This document shows, piece after piece, positions 27,218 through 37,412 of a DNA stretch of 64,000 nt. Positions within the stretch are counted from its first letter, which is position 1. Each line of letters opens with the position of its first letter. Both the position numbers and the translations under genes were made by a program. Source of the DNA: Streptomyces sp. NBC_01267 (GTDB lineage: Bacteria > Actinomycetota > Actinomycetes > Streptomycetales > Streptomycetaceae); the NCBI RefSeq assembly GCF_036241575.1, contig NZ_CP108455.1:5087501-5151500 (forward strand). Direction: 5' to 3'. Under the pieces are notes generated by a model. That model made no database searches and was not told where the DNA came from. It saw only the letters and a list, made by a program, of their open reading frames with translations.

Positions 27218-29041
27218 CTACCGTGCCGTCGTACCGATCTCGAACCACACCACCTTGCCGGTGGAGAGCCGGGTCGCCCCCCACCGCCTGGCCAGCCGGT
27301 TCACCAGGAAGAGACCCCGGCCGCCCTCGTCCGTCTCCCGGGCCCGGCGCTGGCGCGGCAGCTGCGGGGAGTCGTCGCCGACCTCGCAGCGCAGCACGTC
27401 GGTCCGCAGCAGCCGCAGGGTCACCGGCCGCTCGGCGTACCGCACGGCATTGGTCACGACCTCGCTGACCAGCAGCTCCACCGAGTCGGACAGCTCCTCC
27501 AGGCCCCAGCGCTCCAGCGCCTGGCGCACCAGCCGCCTGGCCCGGCGCGGGGCCTGCTCCTCCGGGTCGAGGGACCAGTACGCGACGTCGCTCGGCGCGA
27601 TCCCGTCGAAGCGGGCCGCGAGCAGCGCGATGTCGTCGTCACGGTCGCCGGGGCCCAGCATGTCCAGGACGTCGTCGCAGAGGGCCTCCAGCGGCGGCGA
27701 GTGGTCCGGGCCGGTCAGCTCGGCGGTGGCGGCCAGCCGCTCCCGCAACTGCTCGATCCCGGTCCAGACGTCACGCAGCCGGGACTCCACGAGGCCGTCC
27801 GTGTAGAGCAGCAGCGTGGCGCCCGCGGGCGCGTCCAGCTCGACCGCCTCGAAGTCCACCCCGCCGACCCCGATCGGGGCGCCGGGCGGGACCCGCAGCA
27901 CCTCCGCGCGACCGCCCAGGTGCAGCAGCACCGGCGGCGGGTGGCCCGCGTTGGCGATGGTGATCCGGTGCGCCACCGGGTCGTACACGGCGTACAGGCA
28001 GGTCGCCATCCGGTCCGAACCGAGCCGCTGCGCCTGTTCGTCCAGATGGTGCAGCACCTCGGCGGGCGGCAGATCCAGCTGCGCCAGCGTCTGGGCCGTC
28101 GTCCTGAGCTGGCCCATGATCGCGGCCGATGTCATGGAGTGCCCCATCACATCGCCCACCACCAGCGCGACCCTGCTGCCCGGCAGCGGGATCGCGTCGT
28201 ACCAGTCGCCGCCGACCCGCGCGGTCTCGGCCGCGGGCAGATAGCGGGACGCCAGCTTCACGCCGGTCGGCTGCGGCAGCGAGTCCGGCAGCATCGTGCG
28301 CTGGAGCTCGTCGGCGATGTACGCCTCGCGCCCGTACAGCACCGCCTTGTCGATGCCCAGCGCGGTGTGCGTCGCCAACTGGGCGGCGACCAGCAGGTCG
28401 TTGGGCTCGAAGGGGGGCCGGTCCGGACGCCGTACGAAGACCGCGGCGCCGATCACCCGGCGCCTGCCCCGCAGCGGGGCGAGGATCGTGCGGTGTCCGT
28501 TCGGCACGGTCCGGTCGGGGCCCAGCAGCTCGGGCAGCGCGGCGCGGGCCGCGGCGGAGTCCCCGAAGACCGGGCGTACGCCCCGGAGCACTTCGGCGAG
28601 TGCGCCCCCGGGCAGCACTTCGCACAGCTCGGCGGCGAGCGGCTCCAGCGGCTCCTCCGCCTCTTCCTCGTCCACTAACCGCAGCCGGTCGGTACGGCGC
28701 AGCCGCAGCACGAACGGCACGGCCGGCCGCTCGTCACCCACCGGCAGCGGGTCACGGAGGAAGACGAGTATCGCGTCGGAGAACGTCGGCACGGTCGCTC
28801 TGCACAGGCCGAGCACGATCTCGTCGAGGTCTATGCCACGGGCGATGCGCCGGGTGGCGGCCCCTACGAAACGGAGTCTGTCGCCCTCGCTGCGGCCGGG
28901 CGAGGCCGTCGGCGGTGGCAGGGGCGCGGGGATGGCCCCCGCGGCCGCCACGTCGGCAGCCTGCTGCCGCGGGCGAGTGTGTTCGAGCGGCCTGGCAGCT
29001 GCTGGCTGTCGGCCTTCGTGGGAGGTGGTGTGCTCCGTCAC
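27218..29041 (-). CDS. GAF-SpoIIE phosphatase-HATPase signalling protein
   Basis: A protein of 607 residues with three domains. A GAF sensor lies at about 55-245. A PP2C/SpoIIE serine phosphatase at about 260-455 has metal-binding Asp residues in VGGDWYDAI, VVGDVMGHS, LLLYTDGLVE and GDRDDDIAL. A RsbW-like HATPase at about 475-605 carries the N-box LLVSEVVTNAVRYA and G-box GGRGLFLVN. Such proteins combine phosphatase and anti-sigma kinase-like parts in partner-switching control of sigma factors. The STAS antagonist at 2339-2707 is a conceivable but distant partner. Confidence 0.92.
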   Translation of the reverse strand: MTEHTTSHEGRQPAAARPLEHTRPRQQAADVAAAGAIPAPLPPPTASPGRSEGDRLRFVGAATRRIARGIDLDEIVLGLCRATVPTFSDAILVFLRDPLPVGDERPAVPFVLRLRRTDRLRLVDEEEAEEPLEPLAAELCEVLPGGALAEVLRGVRPVFGDSAAARAALPELLGPDRTVPNGHRTILAPLRGRRRVIGAAVFVRRPDRPPFEPNDLLVAAQLATHTALGIDKAVLYGREAYIADELQRTMLPDSLPQPTGVKLASRYLPAAETARVGGDWYDAIPLPGSRVALVVGDVMGHSMTSAAIMGQLRTTAQTLAQLDLPPAEVLHHLDEQAQRLGSDRMATCLYAVYDPVAHRITIANAGHPPPVLLHLGGRAEVLRVPPGAPIGVGGVDFEAVELDAPAGATLLLYTDGLVESRLRDVWTGIEQLRERLAATAELTGPDHSPPLEALCDDVLDMLGPGDRDDDIALLAARFDGIAPSDVAYWSLDPEEQAPRRARRLVRQALERWGLEELSDSVELLVSEVVTNAVRYAERPVTLRLLRTDVLRCEVGDDSPQLPRQRRARETDEGGRGLFLVNRLARRWGATRLSTGKVVWFEIGTTAR

Positions 29042-29228
29042 GCGAGGGATTCCGTCCGTCCGAGGCAGGTGTGCGATGCAACCGCTTCGACGGTTCGTAT
29101 ACCCGCTGTCATGGCTGCACCCCCCTGTAGTGACATTCGGTCAGTTCATCTGCTGTACGGGATCGTTGTAGGGCGCGGCCCGGCGGACGACGATCCTACG
29201 TTTGGCCCCCGGGGGCGCATCAAGGGTC

Positions 29229-29894
29229 TCACGACGGCATGCGCGCGGGCGTGCGGTCCCAGTCCGCCGGGAGTGCGGGCACGGTCCACCGTGGGTCGGG
29301 GCGCCACTCCTCCCAGCCGTCGGCGAACGGCGACCCCCAGGCCTCGATCAGCTCGATCGCGGCACTGCCCGCCGCCCGCACCCGCCGGGCCTGCCCGGCA
29401 TCCATCAGACCCACCTGCTGGGCCTGCGCGAACTCGTCCTCGTCCAGCCACTGCCAACTGCGGTCGGGCAGCACGGAGATGTCGAGGAAATGATCCTCGG
29501 AGTCGATCCCGCCGTCCCACCGCAGGTGCGGCTCCTCCAGGTTCACGTACCAGCTCTTGAAGCGCCAGTCCCGCTCCCACCACAGCCACACCGACCAGGG
29601 TTCACCGGGCCGCACCAGCTTCAGCACGCCCATGCCCCACCACCGGTCGCGCACGACGGTACGCGGTCTGGTGTAGCGGGTGGCCAGCGGCTCCCGGTGT
29701 ACGGGAGTTCCGTCCGCGAGTGCGGGCTTCATGCACTCGGTGCCCGGGGCGACCCAGGCGGCGAGCAGCTCGTCCGTGTCCTGAACGACCGTCACCGGGC
29801 GGCAGATGTGCAGGCTGTCGGACGCGTTGCCGCGGTAGCGCCAGAGGATGTGGTCCCCGGGCGTCCAGTGTCGTGTTCCTCCTGCACCTGTCAT
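29229..29894 (-). CDS. DUF402 family protein
   Basis: A 221-residue protein with the DUF402 signature in its middle: WYVNLEEPHLRW, then DSEDHFLDISVLPDRSW and WLDEDEF. The fold is that of FomD/Ntdp nucleoside phosphohydrolases, with conserved acidic and Trp/Tyr residues; the substrate is unknown. It stands alone between the SpoIIE protein and fumC, both on the same strand. It is 187 bp upstream of the SpoIIE-type gene, a gap in which nothing else is seen. Confidence 0.85.
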   Translation of the reverse strand: MTGAGGTRHWTPGDHILWRYRGNASDSLHICRPVTVVQDTDELLAAWVAPGTECMKPALADGTPVHREPLATRYTRPRTVVRDRWWGMGVLKLVRPGEPWSVWLWWERDWRFKSWYVNLEEPHLRWDGGIDSEDHFLDISVLPDRSWQWLDEDEFAQAQQVGLMDAGQARRVRAAGSAAIELIEAWGSPFADGWEEWRPDPRWTVPALPADWDRTPARMPS

Positions 29895-29929
29895 GGAGAG
29901 ATCCTAGACCTGTCCGCCCCTGCGAAGCC

Positions 29930-31318
29930 CTACGGCCGTGTCATCCCCAGCACGTCCAGCGCCGCGTCCAGTTCCGCCTTGGTGAGGACACCCCGGGACA
30001 CGTAGCCGCCCTCCACCACCACCTCGCGGATCGTCTTCCGTTCGGCCACCGCCCGCTTCGCCACCTTCGCGGCCTCCTCGTACCCGAGGTACTTGTTCAG
30101 CGGCGTGACGACCGACGGCGAGGACTCCGCGTACTCCCGCGCCCGTTCCACATCCGCGGTGATCCCGTCGACCGTACGGTCCGCGAGCAGCCGGGAGACG
30201 CGGGCGAGGAGCCGTACCGACTCCAGGACGTTCTTGGCGATCACCGGCAGCATCACGTTCAGTTCGAAGTTGCCCGCGGCTCCGGCCGCCGCCACCGTCG
30301 CGTCGTTGCCGGTGACCTGCGCCGCCACCATCAGCACCGCCTCCGGGATCACCGGGTTGACCTTGCCCGGCATGATCGAGGAACCGGGCTGGAGGTCGGG
30401 CAGGGAGATCTCGGCGAGGCCGGTGCGCGGGCCCGACGCCATCCAGCGCAGATCGTTGGAGATCTTGGTGAGGCCGGCCCCGATGGTCCGCAGCTGGCCG
30501 GACGTCTCGACGATCCCGTCCCGGGCGCCCTGCGCCTCGAAGTGGTTGCGCGCCTCGGTCAGCGGCAGCCCGGTCGCGCGGGCCACCTCGGCGATCACCG
30601 CGGCCGAGAAGCCGGGCGGGGTGTTGATGCCGGTGCCCACCGCCGTACCGCCGAGGGGGAGTTCGGCGAGGCGGGGCAGCGAGGCGTGGAGCCGTTCGAC
30701 GCCGTAGCGGATCTGCGCCGCGTACCCGCCGAACTCCTGGCCCAGGGTCACCGGGGTGGCGTCCATCAGGTGCGTACGCCCGGACTTCACGACCTCCGAG
30801 AACTCCTCGGCCTTGCGCTCCAGCGAGGCCGCCAGATGGTTCAGTGCCGGGATCAGATCGCCGGTGACGGCCGCGGTGGCCGCGATGTGGATGGACGAGG
30901 GGAAGACGTCGTTGGACGACTGGGAGGCGTTGACGTGGTCGTTGGGGTGCACGTCACGGCCCAGCCGCTCGGTGGCGAGCGTGGCGATGACCTCGTTCAT
31001 GTTCATGTTCGACGAGGTGCCGGAGCCCGTCTGGAAGACGTCCACCGGGAACTCGCCGTCCCACCGCCCGTCCGCCACCTCGGCGGCGGCCTCCTGGACC
31101 GCCTGCGCGAGGTCCTTGTCGACGACCCCGAGCTCGGCGTTGACCTTGGCGGCTGCCGCCTTGATCCGGGCCAGCGCCTCGATGTGCGCCCGCTCCAGGG
31201 TCTGGCCCGAGACGGGGAAGTTCTCCACCGCACGCTGGGTCTGGGCGCGCCACTTGGCGGCGGCGGGGACCCGTACCTCACCCATGGAGTCGTGCTCGAT
31301 CCGGTACTGCTCAGTCAT
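29930..31318 (-). CDS. fumC: Fumarate hydratase, class II
   Basis: A 462-residue member of the fumarase/aspartase family that interconverts fumarate and malate. The signature [11 protein letters not shown] is present, as are SSNDVFPSS and [17 protein letters not shown]. Oxygen-stable and iron-independent by family. AGGAGG precedes ATG 31318. It follows the class I fumarase on the same strand, separated by a strong terminator, so the two can be expressed independently. Confidence 0.97.
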   Translation of the reverse strand: MTEQYRIEHDSMGEVRVPAAAKWRAQTQRAVENFPVSGQTLERAHIEALARIKAAAAKVNAELGVVDKDLAQAVQEAAAEVADGRWDGEFPVDVFQTGSGTSSNMNMNEVIATLATERLGRDVHPNDHVNASQSSNDVFPSSIHIAATAAVTGDLIPALNHLAASLERKAEEFSEVVKSGRTHLMDATPVTLGQEFGGYAAQIRYGVERLHASLPRLAELPLGGTAVGTGINTPPGFSAAVIAEVARATGLPLTEARNHFEAQGARDGIVETSGQLRTIGAGLTKISNDLRWMASGPRTGLAEISLPDLQPGSSIMPGKVNPVIPEAVLMVAAQVTGNDATVAAAGAAGNFELNVMLPVIAKNVLESVRLLARVSRLLADRTVDGITADVERAREYAESSPSVVTPLNKYLGYEEAAKVAKRAVAERKTIREVVVEGGYVSRGVLTKAELDAALDVLGMTRP

Positions 31319-31380
31319 CGTCGTACCTCCTTGTCGGACAGCAATGCCCCGGAGACGGGTGTTCCCGGCCGTACGCAAAA

Positions 31381-31418
31381 GATCACCCCGCACCGCCGGA
31401 CGGCGGTGCGGGGTGATC
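31381..31418 (-). terminator. Hairpin terminator between the two fumarase genes
   Basis: A 17-bp perfect stem starting GATCACCCCGCACCGCC (31381-31397) closes on its complement ending at 31418 with a three-base loop. Confidence 0.9.
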
Positions 31419-31434
31419 CCGGGCAGTACGGCGG

Positions 31435-33102
31435 TCACGCCTGGCCGGGCGCCCTGACCGGGATGTTCAGGATCGTCGGCGCCCCGGCCGGCGCCTGGAA
31501 GAAGTCGTTGCCCTTGTCGTCGACCACGATGAAGGCCGGGAAGTCCTCCACCTCGATCTTCCACACGGCCTCCATGCCCAGCTCCTCGTACTCCAGGACC
31601 TCGACCTTCTTGATGCAGTCCTGGGCCAGCCGCGCGGCAGGGCCGCCGATCGAGCCGAGGTAGAAGCCGCCGTGCGCGCCGCAGGCGTCGGTGACCTGCT
31701 GGGAGCGGTTGCCCTTGGCAAGCATGACCTTCGAGCCGCCCGCGGCCTGGAACTGCGCCACGTAGGAGTCCATCCGCCCGGCCGTGGTCGGGCCGAACGA
31801 ACCGGACGCGTACCCCTCGGGGGTCTTCGCCGGGCCCGCGTAGTACACCGGGTGGTCCTTCAGGTACTGCGGCATCTCCTCGCCCGCGTCCAGCCGCTCC
31901 TTGATCTTGGCGTGCGCGATGTCGCGGGCCACGACCAGCGGGCCGGTCAGCGAGAGCCGGGTCTTGACCGGGTACTTGGTCAGCTCGGCGAGGACGTCGT
32001 CCATCGGCCGGTTCAGGTCGACCTCGACGACGTCACCGCCCGCGTCCAGGTGCTCGTCCGTGGTGTCGGGGAGGAAGCGCGCCGGGTCGGTCTCCAGCTG
32101 CTCCAGGAAGACGCCCTCGGCGGTGATCTTCGCGACGGCCTGGCGGTCCGCCGAGCAGGAGACGGCGATGGCGACGGGCAGCGAGGCGCCGTGCCGGGGG
32201 AGCCGGACCACGCGGACGTCGTGGCAGAAGTACTTGCCGCCGAACTGGGCGCCGATGCCGATCTTCTGGGTCAGCTCGAAGACCTTCTGCTCCAGCTCCG
32301 TGTCACGGAAGCCGTGACCGGTCGGGGAGCCCTCGGTCGGCAGCTCGTCGAGGTAGTGCGCGGAGGCGTACTTCGCGGTCTTCAGCGCGAACTCGGCGGA
32401 GGTGCCGCCCACGGTGATCGCGAGGTGGTACGGCGGGCACGCGGCCGTACCCAGCGAACGGATCTTCTCCTCCAGGAACTTCATCATGGACGCCTCGTTG
32501 AGGACGGCCTTGGTCTCCTGGTAGAGGAAGGACTTGTTGGCCGAGCCGCCGCCCTTGGCCATGAAGAGGAACTTGTACGCGCCGCCGTCGGTCGCGTACA
32601 GCTCGATCTGCGCGGGCAGGTTCGAGCCGGTGTTCTTCTCCTCCCACATGGTGAGCGGGGCCATCTGCGAGTACCGCAGGTTGAGCTTGGTGTACGCGTC
32701 GAAGATGCCGTGCGACAGGGCCTCCTCGTCGCCGCCCTCGGTGAGGACGTTCTGGCCGCGCTTGCCCATGACGATCGCGGTGCCGGTGTCCTGGCACATC
32801 GGGAGCACACCGGCCGCGGCGATGTTGGCGTTCTTCAGCAGGTCGAGCGCGACGAACTTGTCGTTCGACGAGGCCTCGGGGTCGTCGATGATCTTGCGCA
32901 GCTGGGTGAGGTGGGCCGGGCGCAGGTAGTGCGAGATGTCGTGCATGGCCTCGGCGGCGAGCGTGCGCAGTGCCTCGGGCTCGACCTTGAGGAAAGTACG
33001 CCCGTCGGCCTCGAAGGTGGAGACGCCCTCGGCGGTCACCAGCCGGTACGGCGTGGTGTCGGCTCCCACAGGAAGCAGATCGGAGTACGCAAACTCTGGC
33101 AT
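31435..33102 (-). CDS. Fumarate hydratase, class I (iron-sulfur)
   Basis: A 555-residue single-chain class I fumarase with the alpha domain first and the beta domain after about 375. Cluster-ligand cysteines are in [10 protein letters not shown] and the later ACPPYHLAI and SCSADRQ regions. By family it is a [4Fe-4S], oxygen-labile enzyme of the citric acid cycle. The start is ATG 33102, because GAGGAA sits ten bases before it and too close to the alternative ATG at 33111. Confidence 0.96.
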   Translation of the reverse strand: MPEFAYSDLLPVGADTTPYRLVTAEGVSTFEADGRTFLKVEPEALRTLAAEAMHDISHYLRPAHLTQLRKIIDDPEASSNDKFVALDLLKNANIAAAGVLPMCQDTGTAIVMGKRGQNVLTEGGDEEALSHGIFDAYTKLNLRYSQMAPLTMWEEKNTGSNLPAQIELYATDGGAYKFLFMAKGGGSANKSFLYQETKAVLNEASMMKFLEEKIRSLGTAACPPYHLAITVGGTSAEFALKTAKYASAHYLDELPTEGSPTGHGFRDTELEQKVFELTQKIGIGAQFGGKYFCHDVRVVRLPRHGASLPVAIAVSCSADRQAVAKITAEGVFLEQLETDPARFLPDTTDEHLDAGGDVVEVDLNRPMDDVLAELTKYPVKTRLSLTGPLVVARDIAHAKIKERLDAGEEMPQYLKDHPVYYAGPAKTPEGYASGSFGPTTAGRMDSYVAQFQAAGGSKVMLAKGNRSQQVTDACGAHGGFYLGSIGGPAARLAQDCIKKVEVLEYEELGMEAVWKIEVEDFPAFIVVDDKGNDFFQAPAGAPTILNIPVRAPGQA

Positions 33103-33294
33103 GACGGCCATTCCTCACTCGGCAGACGCGGGCTGGCCGCTATCGGCACAGCGTTCACCAGCGTAGAACCCCGGAGGGGGTGCGTGGCTGTGAGGTAGGG
33201 CTCAACGCCGGTGGGACCCCCGGGAAGGCGGGGCCGCCCAGTTGGCCCGGCGAAGTGCTAGTCGCGATCTATCGCGTTTGGGTACGCTGGGCCG

Positions 33295-33963
33295 GTGGAC
33301 CTCGAAAAGCAGCCCCAGCAGCCGCAGCCCGTCGGCATCCGTGCGTCCGACGCCGACCGCGACCGGATCGCCGACATCCTCAGGGACGCCCTGGCCGAGG
33401 GGCGTCTGGACGCCGAAGAGCACTCCGAGCGGATCGAGTCGGTCTACCGCGCCAAGACCCTCGGCGAACTGGAGCCGCTGGTCCAGGACTTGCCCGGACA
33501 CAGCAACCGCAGCGAGCCGGGCGCCGCGGGGCACCCGCTCCCGTCGGACGACTCCGGCACGCCGGTCACCGCGGACAACCTGATCGCGGTCTTCTCCAGT
33601 TCGACCCGCAAGGGGCGCTGGCGGATCGGCCGCAGGACGAACGCGTTCTCGCTCTTCGGCAACATCGAGATCGATCTCACCGAGGCGCTGTTCGAGCAGC
33701 GGCTCACGGTCATCAACGCCACTTCGATCTTCGGCAACGTCGAGGTCACGGTCCCGGAGAACATCACGCTGCGCGGCAACGGCACGGGGATCTTCGGCAA
33801 CTTCGAGGTCGACACCCTCGAATCGGAGAACCCGGAGGCGCCGGTGGTCGTGGTGAACGGCTACTCGGTCTTCGGCAACATCGAGGCCAAGCCGAAGCGC
33901 GGCAAGCTGATCGCGGACCTGCACGACCACATCCAGAAGAAGCTGCGCAAACACCTCAAGTAG
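33295..33963 (+). CDS. DUF1707 and LiaF-like C-terminal domain protein
   Basis: A protein of 222 residues. The DUF1707 domain (about 14-66: IRASDADRDRIADIL, GRLDAEEHSERIE) is a small actinobacterial helical domain. Residues 95-205 form an antiparallel repeat with three copies of a xxFGNxE motif (SLFGNIEI, SIFGNVEV, GIFGNFEV, SVFGNIEA), as in the LiaF/DUF2154 cell-wall-stress proteins. No membrane segment is present. GTG 33295 lies six bases after TACGCT (33283-33288), so the mRNA is probably leaderless. Confidence 0.85.
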   Translation: MDLEKQPQQPQPVGIRASDADRDRIADILRDALAEGRLDAEEHSERIESVYRAKTLGELEPLVQDLPGHSNRSEPGAAGHPLPSDDSGTPVTADNLIAVFSSSTRKGRWRIGRRTNAFSLFGNIEIDLTEALFEQRLTVINATSIFGNVEVTVPENITLRGNGTGIFGNFEVDTLESENPEAPVVVVNGYSVFGNIEAKPKRGKLIADLHDHIQKKLRKHLK

Positions 33964-34106
33964 GCGGTGTGACGGCCCCGATGGGGCGGTCCGGCACCCC
34001 CGGCGGGACGGCCGCGTCCTTCGGTACACAGTGCATAGGCGCGCGCACAGCGGGTAGGGACTGCTGCATCGTCTCTCGCTCGCGAAGCCGTCGTCAGGAG
34101 TAGACC

Positions 34107-34475
34107 GTGCTGCATCCGCCGCATCAGTCCTTGCAGGTCGCTGCCGTGCCACCGCAGCGTCTTCCGGCTCGGGAGGATCAGGCAGGGCCCTGGCATGCGG
34201 AGGCGGTGTGCCGCCGGGACGAGGCGGGGCTCTTCTTCGCCCCGTCCAAGGAGCCGACGGCCGCCCGTCTCGCCCGCGAGGAGGCGGCGAAGCGGGTCTG
34301 CGCCCGCTGTCCGGTGATGGTCGAGTGCCAGGAGCACGCGCTGCTGCAGCCCGAGCCGTACGGAGTCTGGGGCGGGCTGACCGCGGCCGAGCGCCGCGTC
34401 GTCCTGGCCCGGCGCCGACGGCGCGAGGTGGAGCTGAGGAGCGCGGCGGCGGACCCCATGGCGCAGGCGGGCTGA
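34107..34475 (+). CDS. WhiB-family iron-sulfur transcription factor
   Basis: A 122-residue Wbl protein. The four cluster cysteines are C35, C65, C68 and C74 (C-x29-C-x2-C-x5-C). The turn GVWGG is at 86-90, and an Arg-rich C-terminal DNA-binding tail follows. Wbl proteins bind the primary sigma factor and control development, redox response or antibiotic resistance. The GTG start follows AGGAG by seven bases. The location next to glpX and the fumarases suggests the wblI position known from other streptomycetes, but the assignment is not firm. Confidence 0.93.
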   Translation: MLHPPHQSLQVAAVPPQRLPAREDQAGPWHAEAVCRRDEAGLFFAPSKEPTAARLAREEAAKRVCARCPVMVECQEHALLQPEPYGVWGGLTAAERRVVLARRRRREVELRSAAADPMAQAG

Positions 34476-34500
34476 CCGCGGGAGACCCGCGGCATGCGAG

Positions 34501-34536
34501 AAGGGGCGCCCCCGCCGCACACGGGGGGCGCCCCTT
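34501..34536. terminator. Hairpin terminator between whiB-like gene and glpX
   Basis: AAGGGGCGCCCCC (34501-34513) pairs with GGGGGCGCCCCTT (34524-34536) in the gap between the convergent genes. Confidence 0.85.
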
Positions 34537-34597
34537 CCGCCGGATTCCGCTTCGCCCGGCCCTCTGCGGCGCCGGGCTCCGCACCTGCTTCCAGGCG

Positions 34598-35629
34598 CTA
34601 CTTGGCGCGGTCGAAGTCGACCGCGCTGTACGCGCGCAGCTTCGACAGCCGGTGCGTCGAGTCGATCTGCCGGATGGTGCCGGACTTCGAGCGCATGACC
34701 AGGGACTGGGTGGTCGCGGTCTCGGCCCGGTAGCGCACGCCGCGCAGCAGCTCGCCGTCGGTGATGCCGGTGGCGACGAAGAACACGTTGTCCCCGCTGA
34801 CCAGGTCGGTCGTGGACAGCACCCGGTCCAGGTCGTGGCCCGCGTCGAGGGCACGCTGCCGCTCGGCCTCGTCCTTCGGCCAGAGCTTGCCCTGGATCGT
34901 GCCGCCGAGGCACTTGATCGCACAGGCGCTGATGATGCCCTCGGGCGTACCGCCGATGCCCATCAGCAGGTCGACGCCGGTGCCTTCTCGTACGGCCATG
35001 ATCGAGCCGGCCACGTCGCCGTCCGAGATGAACTTGATCCGGGCGCCGGTCTCCCGGATCTCCTTGACGATCCCGTCGTGGCGGGGGCGGTCGAGGATGA
35101 CCACGGTGACGTCCTCGGGCGACGACCTCTTCGCCTTGGCGACCCGGCGGATGTTGACCGAGACGGGGGCGTTGATGTCGACGAAGTCGGCGGCCTCCGG
35201 GCCGGTGACCAGCTTGTCCATGTAGAACACCGCGGACGGGTCGAACATCGAGCCGCGGTCGGCGGCGGCCAGCACGGCGATCGCGTTCGGCATGCCCTTG
35301 GCGTTGAGCGTGGTGCCGTCGATCGGGTCGACGGCGATGTCGACCTCCGGGCCGGTGCCGTCGCCGATGTGCTCTCCGTTGAAGAGCATCGGGGCTTCGT
35401 CCTTCTCGCCCTCGCCGATGACGACGACGCCGTTCATCGAGACGGTGGAGACGAGCGTCCGCATCGCGTTGACCGCGGCACCGTCCGCCCCGATCTTGTC
35501 GCCCCGCCCGACCCACCGGCCGGCGGCCATGGCGGCGGCCTCGGTGACCCGGACGAGCTCCAGGGCGAGGTTGCGGTCCGGGGCCTCGGGGGAGACCTCC
35601 AGCTGCGAAGGGAGATGATGCTCGGTCAT
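34598..35629 (-). CDS. glpX: Fructose-1,6-bisphosphatase, class II
   Basis: A 343-residue GlpX-type phosphatase of gluconeogenesis. The metal and phosphate site motifs [23 protein letters not shown] and MGIGGTPEG are present. ATG 35629 is preferred because AAAGG lies nine bases upstream; a GTG two codons earlier (35635) would be only three or four bases from the same site. In many streptomycetes this is the sole FBPase. Confidence 0.96.
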   Translation of the reverse strand: MTEHHLPSQLEVSPEAPDRNLALELVRVTEAAAMAAGRWVGRGDKIGADGAAVNAMRTLVSTVSMNGVVVIGEGEKDEAPMLFNGEHIGDGTGPEVDIAVDPIDGTTLNAKGMPNAIAVLAAADRGSMFDPSAVFYMDKLVTGPEAADFVDINAPVSVNIRRVAKAKRSSPEDVTVVILDRPRHDGIVKEIRETGARIKFISDGDVAGSIMAVREGTGVDLLMGIGGTPEGIISACAIKCLGGTIQGKLWPKDEAERQRALDAGHDLDRVLSTTDLVSGDNVFFVATGITDGELLRGVRYRAETATTQSLVMRSKSGTIRQIDSTHRLSKLRAYSAVDFDRAK

Positions 35630-35755
35630 CGGCACGCACCTTTCTGATACGACGACGGCCGTATGTAGAGGGTTCGTTCGATTCTATCGTCAGGCCGACA
35701 AAATGAGCAGCGGGCCCCACGTATGAGCGAGCGGGCGACCTGAGAGCATGGGGCC

Positions 35756-36280
35756 GTGGCAGGTACGCGAAGCAACAAGACGGTGCGGGGACTGGTGCAG
35801 TCGATGGCGGTCATCGGCGCCGCCGCCGCATGTATCTACGTATTCGTTCCGCATGCCGGGACTTCCGAACCGGTGAAGACGGTCGACTACCGCGTGGAGC
35901 AGCTCACGGCGCAGCGCGCGGCGCCGTACCCGGTGCAGGCGCCGGTCGGGCTCCCCGGGGGCTGGAAGGCGACGTCGGTCTCCTACGAGCGGCAGAACGG
36001 CAATGCGTGGCACCTGGGGTTCCTGGACCCGGAGGGGCAGTACGTGGCCGTGGAGCAGTCCACCGGCCCCGCGGCGGAGTTCGTCACGGCCGTGAGCAAG
36101 GACGCGTCGAAGACGTCCGGTACGCAGCAGGTGGGCGGCGAGACCTGGCAGCGCTGGAAGGGTGCCAAGTACGACGCCCTGGTGCGCCACGACAAGGGTT
36201 CCACCACGGTGGTGACGGGGACCGCGTCGTACGAGCAGCTGGCGAAGATGGCGGCGGCGCTCAAGTCCGGACAGGCGTGA
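35756..36280 (+). CDS. DUF4245 family membrane-anchored protein
   Basis: A protein of 174 residues. A single membrane segment at about 13-32 (LVQSMAVIGAAAACIYVFVP) precedes an external domain of the DUF4245 type (LPGGWKATSVSYERQNGNAWHLGFL). No function is known for the family. It is divergent from glpX by 126 bp, a pairing conserved in actinobacteria as far as known. A strong hairpin terminator follows. Confidence 0.85.
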   Translation: MAGTRSNKTVRGLVQSMAVIGAAAACIYVFVPHAGTSEPVKTVDYRVEQLTAQRAAPYPVQAPVGLPGGWKATSVSYERQNGNAWHLGFLDPEGQYVAVEQSTGPAAEFVTAVSKDASKTSGTQQVGGETWQRWKGAKYDALVRHDKGSTTVVTGTASYEQLAKMAAALKSGQA

Positions 36281-36309
36281 CGTCCCGGCGGTGCGAGCCG
36301 CCGGGTACG

Positions 36310-36352
36310 CCGAGAGGCCGCCGCGCCCCTGTGGGGTGCGGCGGCCTCTCGG
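36310..36352. terminator. Hairpin terminator between convergent genes
   Basis: A 20-bp perfect stem with a TGT loop (arms 36310-36329 and 36333-36352) lies between the DUF4245 gene and the nitroreductase gene. Confidence 0.9.
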
Positions 36353-36377
36353 TATGCCTGGGGTCCTGACGGACGGG

Positions 36378-36968
36378 TCAGACGGTGGTGATGACCTCGT
36401 CGAGGGACAGGCGCGGGGAGCGCGGGAACCACGCGTCGTCGCCCGGCTTGCCGATGTTGATGACCATCAGCGGGGTGTGGTCGTCGTCCAGGAACTCCTT
36501 CTGGATGCCGGCGAAGTCGAAGCCCGTCATCGGACCGGCGGCCAGACCGGCGGCGCGGATGCCGACGATGAAGTAACCGGCCTGGAGGGTGGCGTTGACC
36601 AGGGCGGCCTGCTCGCGGACCGGGCGCTCGGAGAAGAACGCGTCCTTGGCCGCGGGGAAGTGCGGGAGCAGCTGCGGGAGCTCCTCGTGGAACTCGTTGT
36701 CGGCGGAGAGGATCGCGACCAGCGGGGCGGTGGCGGTCTTCTGCGCGTTGCCCTCGGCCATGTGCTGCACGAGGCGCTCACGGGCCTCGGGGGAGCGGAC
36801 GAGGGTGATGCGCAGCGGCGACTGGTTGAAGGCGGTCGGCCCGAACTTGACCAGGTCGTAGATCGCCTGCACCTGCTCCTCGGTCACCGGCTCGTCGGTG
36901 AAGGTGTTCGCGGTGCGCGCCTCACGGAAGAGGAGGTCCTGGGCGGCGGGGTCGAGAACGAGCGACAT
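36378..36968 (-). CDS. Nitroreductase-fold oxidoreductase (malonic semialdehyde reductase RutE/HadB type)
   Basis: A 196-residue FMN-dependent nitroreductase-family enzyme with the FMN-contact sequence KFGPTAFNQSPLR near 40-52 and AGYFIVGIRAAGLAAGPM. It is most like RutE, which reduces malonic semialdehyde to 3-hydroxypropionate. ATG 36968 follows GGAAGG by eight bases. An imperfect AT-rich palindrome at 37066-37083, about 100 bp upstream, is a likely regulator site; no regulator gene is adjacent. Confidence 0.88.
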   Translation of the reverse strand: MSLVLDPAAQDLLFREARTANTFTDEPVTEEQVQAIYDLVKFGPTAFNQSPLRITLVRSPEARERLVQHMAEGNAQKTATAPLVAILSADNEFHEELPQLLPHFPAAKDAFFSERPVREQAALVNATLQAGYFIVGIRAAGLAAGPMTGFDFAGIQKEFLDDDHTPLMVINIGKPGDDAWFPRSPRLSLDEVITTV

Positions 36969-37065
36969 CTTTCGTACCTTCCGGGCATACGGGGGATCCG
37001 GGTGGTGGATCACGGGGGATCCAGGCGGTGGATCGCGGGCGTCCTCGACTGTACGACCGAGATGT

Positions 37066-37083
37066 ATTAAGTTTCAACTAAAT
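37066..37083. promoter_or_regulatory. AT-rich palindromic operator upstream of the nitroreductase gene
   Basis: ATTAAGTTTCAACTAAAT is an imperfect 18-bp palindrome (7 of 9 pairs) in a GC-rich genome, in the style of MarR or HxlR operators. Its complement shares the 11-mer TTTAGTTGAAA with the palindrome next to attL at 43920-43941. Confidence 0.55.
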
Positions 37084-37172
37084 CCGCCCCGACGTGATCG
37101 GCCTCACAACCGGACCGGCCCTCCGAATACCGCCCCCCGAACGTCGGCCCTCACCCCGCTCCGCCGGGGCCG

Positions 37173-37394
37173 TCAGTCCTCGCCCCGCTCCGTGCCCTCG
37201 GCCAGCGCCGCGTCCAGGCGCGCCCGCGCCCCGTCCAGCCAGCCCCGGCACACCTTCGCCAGCTCCTCGCCCCGCTCCCAGAGCGCCAGGGACTCCTCCA
37301 GCGTCGTCCCCCCGGTCTCCAACCGCCGCACGACATCGATCAGTTCGTCGCGCGCCTGCTCGTAGCCCGGCGCCGCTTCATCCGTCTTGGCCAT
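37173..37394 (-). CDS. xseB: Exodeoxyribonuclease VII small subunit
   Basis: A 73-residue helical protein with the XseB pattern ([35 protein letters not shown]). Several copies wrap the XseA subunit of this single-strand-specific exonuclease. ATG 37394 is preferred over GTG 37403, since GAAGG lies nine bases before the ATG. It follows xseA after 18 bp in one operon. Confidence 0.95.
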   Translation of the reverse strand: MAKTDEAAPGYEQARDELIDVVRRLETGGTTLEESLALWERGEELAKVCRGWLDGARARLDAALAEGTERGED

Positions 37395-37412
37395 CTCGTC
37401 CACCCTTCGCCT

